From: a virus
DNA: 37,150 bases
Direction: 5' to 3' (one strand)
Virus record (IMG/VR): IMGVR_UViG_3300035162_003119
Location: 1 to 37,150 of that record
A program made the translations under genes and the position numbers. Shown here in pieces: positions 35,135 to 37,150 of the stretch (positions within the stretch are counted from its first letter, which is position 1; each line of letters begins with the position of its first letter). Under the pieces are notes generated by a model. That model did no database searches. It was not told the DNA's origin and saw only the letters and a list, made by a program, of their open reading frames with translations.

Positions 35135-35412
35135 TATGCTTCTCCCTGACGATGTAAGTAGTCGAGAGCCTTGTCGGTATCCCACGCGCACGCATCCAAG
35201 GCTTTCTTTGCGTCGGCGACATACGCACCAGACTGCTTACGGACCCACTTGACAGCGTGTGCCTTGTCCCAAGGGGACATCAGGTCCAGTGCGGTGACTA
35301 CGGCGTCAAGGTCGGAGCCCGCCGCTGCGGTGAGTTCGTCAAGAGTGATCGCGTCACCCACAGAGAACTCCCGGTCGAGGTGCTCCACCTCGATCTCAAT
35401 CGTGATCTTCAT
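35134..35412 (-). CDS. Small protein with EF-Ts N-terminal (TS-N/UBA-like) domain (92 aa)
   Basis: Start at 35412 overlaps the previous stop (TGATG); an upstream ATG at 35424 is less likely. Residues 1-50 begin with an alternating strand (KITIEIEVE) and a short helix. Residues 53-90 read VRKQSGAYVADAKKAL then WDTDKALDYLHRQG, which matches the N-terminal EF-Tu-contacting domain of elongation factor Ts without gaps; against E. coli EF-Ts from memory I count 13 identities in 38, including R, G-A, D, KKAL and the final G. In EF-Ts this three-helix UBA-like domain binds EF-Tu. The rest of EF-Ts (the core and its TDV-F region) is absent. A role in binding EF-Tu, or another UBA-type partner, is inferred. 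Confidence 0.65.
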   Translation of the reverse strand: MKITIEIEVEHLDREFSVGDAITLDELTAAAGSDLDAVVTALDLMSPWDKAHAVKWVRKQSGAYVADAKKALDACAWDTDKALDYLHRQGEA

Positions 35413-35651
35413 CAGATGACCCACCCGCGCTCACGCATCTTTTGGTGGTTGGGGCTCGACACCCGACCTTCCCACTCGTGACCACAGCCTTTGGTGGCGT
35501 GGACCGGGTCAACACCCTCGGGGCAAAAGCCGCCGCACCGGAGGGTCGCCTTCATGTTCATATCCAGTGTCTCAGGATTATGAGCCTTCACAATGAGATC
35601 GGTGTACTGGACGACACCACACTTCGGGCATCGGTTGAGTCGTTCAGCCAT
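35412..35651 (-). CDS. Zinc-ribbon protein (79 aa)
   Basis: The ATG overlaps the end of the preceding gene by eight bases. RCPKCGVVQY (C8, C11) and a later C39-x3-C43, with C56 and H58 following (GCGHEW), give a plausible zinc ribbon with the second knuckle irregular. The first helix-less part is short and the C-terminus is basic (PNHQKMRERGWVI). Likely a small zinc-binding protein with a nucleic-acid or protein partner; no named family. Confidence 0.7.
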   Translation of the reverse strand: MAERLNRCPKCGVVQYTDLIVKAHNPETLDMNMKATLRCGGFCPEGVDPVHATKGCGHEWEGRVSSPNHQKMRERGWVI

Positions 35652-35925
35652 CGTCTTGCTCCATCGTATCCAGACTACCCGTCGTGACTTTCCACTCGAT
35701 GATCAAAGGCAAGCCGTCACCGATGGGGTGGTAGCCGATGCTCCCGCCGCCGCCGTAGTGGATGGGGGCGTGAGGCTCACCCAGCCGCTCCCGTAGGTGA
35801 GCCGTGGCGATCTCCACATAGTCGAAGTCCGGGGTCGCGATCTCGTAGGACACGATCAAGTCCCGCGTCTCCAACTGGACGTGGTACAGCGGCATGAGGT
35901 TGGGGTCTTCCCACGGGTGGGTCAT
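35644..35925 (-). CDS. Small hypothetical protein (93 aa)
   Basis: ATG overlaps the previous stop (ATGA, 35922-35925). The sequence is beta-rich: LYHVQLETRDLIVSYEIAT, then DYVEIATAHLRERLGE, a turn-rich GGGGSIGYHPIGDGLP and a strand IIEWKVTTG. This looks like a compact alpha/beta domain with a Gly-loop. I recognise no family. It shares an operon with zinc-ribbon and duplicated-module genes, so a host-takeover or regulatory role is possible but unsupported. Confidence 0.6.
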   Translation of the reverse strand: MTHPWEDPNLMPLYHVQLETRDLIVSYEIATPDFDYVEIATAHLRERLGEPHAPIHYGGGGSIGYHPIGDGLPLIIEWKVTTGSLDTMEQDDG

Positions 35926-36371
35926 TCGTCGCCCCCCGCTTCGCTCTGGAGTGAGGTCGCCAGAATCCGCTTGTCCTCGATCTTCGTGATCTCCTCGGCC
36001 ACCTCGCTGGGACGGGTCACGAACGGCCAGACTGGGTCGTCGTTGAGCAGGTCTTCCTTGGTGATCGTGACCGTGGACTTGATCGTGAATGTGGTAGGCA
36101 TGAGGACGGTCTTTCCGTCCTTCGTCTTGCGGATCCGTTCGGGGTTGTCAATGCCGATGCCGACGATCTCGGTGGCAGACCATTGGATCAGGGTCTTCGC
36201 GTGATCCCGAAGTTTCTCGTGCGCTGTAGCGCCAACTCGGACGCGGACGGCGATGGAGGACTCGGGGTCAAGGCGGTGAGCAAACCGCGCTGCACTCTTT
36301 TGATCCTTCTTGCGTGTTGCACGACAAGCGAACAACACCCAGCCCAACTCCTCTGGAGTTAGGTCGATCAT
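35922..36371 (-). CDS. Hypothetical protein with the SATEIVGIGIDNPER module (149 aa)
   Basis: ATG overlaps the previous stop (ATGA). Residues about 1-60 are helical and basic (TPEELGWVLFACRATRKKDQ). Around residues 62-92 is a module WSATEIVGIGIDNPERIRKT followed by DGKTVLMP, shared with the neighbouring 99-aa protein. After it come strands (FTIKSTVTITKEDLL) and a polar end. Position in an operon of overlapping small genes and the shared module suggest a family of duplicated phage proteins. Function unknown. Confidence 0.65.
   Translation of the reverse strand: MIDLTPEELGWVLFACRATRKKDQKSAARFAHRLDPESSIAVRVRVGATAHEKLRDHAKTLIQWSATEIVGIGIDNPERIRKTKDGKTVLMPTTFTIKSTVTITKEDLLNDDPVWPFVTRPSEVAEEITKIEDKRILATSLQSEAGGDE
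36097..36186 (-). repeat. Direct repeat copy 1 (90 bp), module of the 149-aa gene
   Basis: Aligned without gaps to 36555-36644, with 81 of 90 bases identical. The copy encodes the module described for the 149-aa protein. Differences fall mainly at third codon positions, so the protein is conserved more strongly than the DNA. Confidence 0.9.
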
Positions 36372-36667
36372 TCCTCACCGCTCACGACACCACTCACGAC
36401 AACGCCCGAAGTGCCGAGGAACGCAGACTCGCCGTCGTCGGATACGAGACCTCGCACACCGCCATGGTCGATGGGGAACTTCAAGGGAGTTACCCGCACC
36501 ACTTCTCGCTCGGGTGGGGTCCACTCGGAGATCACGCCGATAGGGTAGTCGGACGGCATGAGGACGGTCTTGCCGTCCTCCGTCTTGCGGACCCTCTCTG
36601 GGTTGTCGATGCCGATACCGACGATCTCGGTGGCAGACCACTGGAAGCGGGGCTTGTCGTCGGACAT
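36368..36667 (-). CDS. Hypothetical protein with the SATEIVGIGIDNPER module (99 aa)
   Basis: I choose the ATG at 36667, which overlaps the previous stop (TGATG) and has AAGGGGG upstream; a TTG codon three bases before is the only longer option. The module FQWSATEIVGIGIDNPERV then RKTEDGKTVLMP sits at the N-terminus here, whereas in the neighbour it is central. The remaining part reads GVISEWTPPEREVVRV, then a Gly/Val-rich C-terminus (GTSGVVVSGVVSG). The tail of the neighbour differs, so one gene likely arose by partial duplication. No known function. Confidence 0.65.
   Translation of the reverse strand: MSDDKPRFQWSATEIVGIGIDNPERVRKTEDGKTVLMPSDYPIGVISEWTPPEREVVRVTPLKFPIDHGGVRGLVSDDGESAFLGTSGVVVSGVVSGEE
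36555..36644 (-). repeat. Direct repeat copy 2 (90 bp), module of the 99-aa gene
   Basis: Partner of 36097-36186, in the same orientation and 458 bases away, 81 of 90 bases identical with no gaps. It could serve as a site for recombination that would delete the intervening part of the two genes. Confidence 0.9.
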
Positions 36668-36873
36668 CAATCCCCCTTCAACACATCGAGAGATGCGTAC
36701 AAGTCGCCCATGACCTTCGCGTCCATGTCCTTCTGAACACCCCCGCCCATGACGGACTCGGGGCCACCGAACATAGGCTGGGTGTTTCTCGTGCGGCGTC
36801 GGCGGGCGGGTCGGGTCACGACCTCGACTTCCTGGCCATCCTTGCCTGTGACTGTTTTGATCATCTTGCTCAT
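36667..36873 (-). CDS. Small basic protein (68 aa)
   Basis: ATG overlaps the previous stop (ATGA, 36870-36873). A short beta N-terminus (MIKTVTGKDGQEVEVV) is followed by a strongly basic RPARRRRTR patch, then a flexible Gly/Met-rich part (MFGGPESVMGGG) and an acidic helix. The basic patch suggests nucleic-acid or acidic-protein binding. No family recognised. Confidence 0.6.
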   Translation of the reverse strand: MSKMIKTVTGKDGQEVEVVTRPARRRRTRNTQPMFGGPESVMGGGVQKDMDAKVMGDLYASLDVLKGD

Positions 36874-37136
36874 CCGAGGCTCACTATTGCGGGGGTCACT
36901 ATTGCGGGGGTCAGGAACTCGGCAGCGACGAGGTCATGTGCCTTGGCCTCTGCCTGCCAGAGGGACGCGGCGCGGACATGAACATGCACGGCATCCAGGT
37001 GATCCTCGTCCGTGTACCACGGAGTCAACGGATCACCGTTGGCTGGGTTGGCATCGGAAGGCCGAGGCGGAATCCGCCCCCCGTGGAGTTGGACTTGGAG
37101 GTCGTTCCCTGAGCGGGTGAAGTAGTACCAGTGCAT
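36870..37136 (-). CDS. Small hypothetical protein (88 aa)
   Basis: ATG at 37136; AGGA seven bases upstream is at the window edge, so more genes may lie further right. The start MHWYYFTRSGNDLQVQLHGG is beta-rich, followed by a Pro/Asn turn region, a strand (DAVHVHVRA) and a helix (LWQAEAKAHDLVAAEF). It ends with TPAIVTPAIV, two identical units. It resembles small phage early proteins in size and gene packing; function unknown. Confidence 0.6.
   Translation of the reverse strand: MHWYYFTRSGNDLQVQLHGGRIPPRPSDANPANGDPLTPWYTDEDHLDAVHVHVRAASLWQAEAKAHDLVAAEFLTPAIVTPAIVSLG
36881..36910 (-). repeat. 15-bp perfect tandem repeat, two copies
   Basis: tcactattgcggggg occurs twice back to back (36881-36895 and 36896-36910), giving TPAIV twice near the C-terminus of the 88-aa protein. 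The exact copies suggest a recent slippage event; copy number may vary between relatives. Confidence 0.9.
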
Positions 37137-37150
37137 GATCCCATCCTACC

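Overview
The window is a late-gene region plus part of an adjacent small-gene operon of a tailed bacteriophage (Caudoviricetes). Nothing identifies a bacterial chromosome: there are no rRNA or tRNA genes and no housekeeping operons. Genes are packed edge to edge, and the order tape measure, baseplate-type proteins, hub, spike, very large tail proteins, fibre, transglycosylase is typical of phage tails. The DNA is G+C-rich (about 60% by eye). All three stop codons are used, so the code looks standard. A lipoprotein signal peptide, a membrane-anchored transglycosylase and a CxxCH haem-type motif suggest a diderm (Gram-negative) host, but this is inference. The very large structural genes (1066, 1409, 799, 3830 and 865 aa) suggest a large phage with a long tail. 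No sheath, tube, capsid, portal, terminase, integrase or replication gene is visible, so contractile versus flexible tail and lytic versus temperate cannot be settled here.

Positions 1-34570 are all on the + strand. A 5'-truncated repeat-containing protein and a 405-aa protein precede the tape measure (1951-5151). Two paralogous baseplate/tube-junction-type proteins follow (5160-6994), then a gp27-like hub (6991-11220), a gp5/VgrG-like spike (11217-13616) and a hydrophobic protein built of three repeats (13617-14192). A 3830-aa giant takes up 31% of the window (14203-25695). Next come a small coiled-coil protein, an 865-aa tail protein, a 267-aa protein, two small proteins, a fibre or decoration-like protein (29947-31605) and a Cys-rich-tailed protein. 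The + strand ends with a tightly spaced group: anchored lytic transglycosylase, two small zinc-ribbon proteins, a 57-aa protein and a predicted lipoprotein with one CxxCH motif (33293-34570).

A perfect 32-bp palindrome (34576-34607) separates this from nine small genes on the - strand (34592-37136). Most of these overlap by 1-8 bases and so look translationally coupled. They include a zinc ribbon, two adjacent genes sharing a 30-residue module, and a 92-aa protein whose C-terminal half looks like the EF-Tu-binding N-terminal domain of elongation factor Ts. The operon continues beyond the right edge or starts just inside it.

The strongest leads are the EF-Ts-like mini-protein, the cytochrome-like lipoprotein, the three-repeat protein next to the spike, the 3830-aa protein standing where wedge genes are usually found, and a short motif shared by two otherwise unrelated small proteins. 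All functional calls come from reading the sequence and remembered family features; no database search was run.
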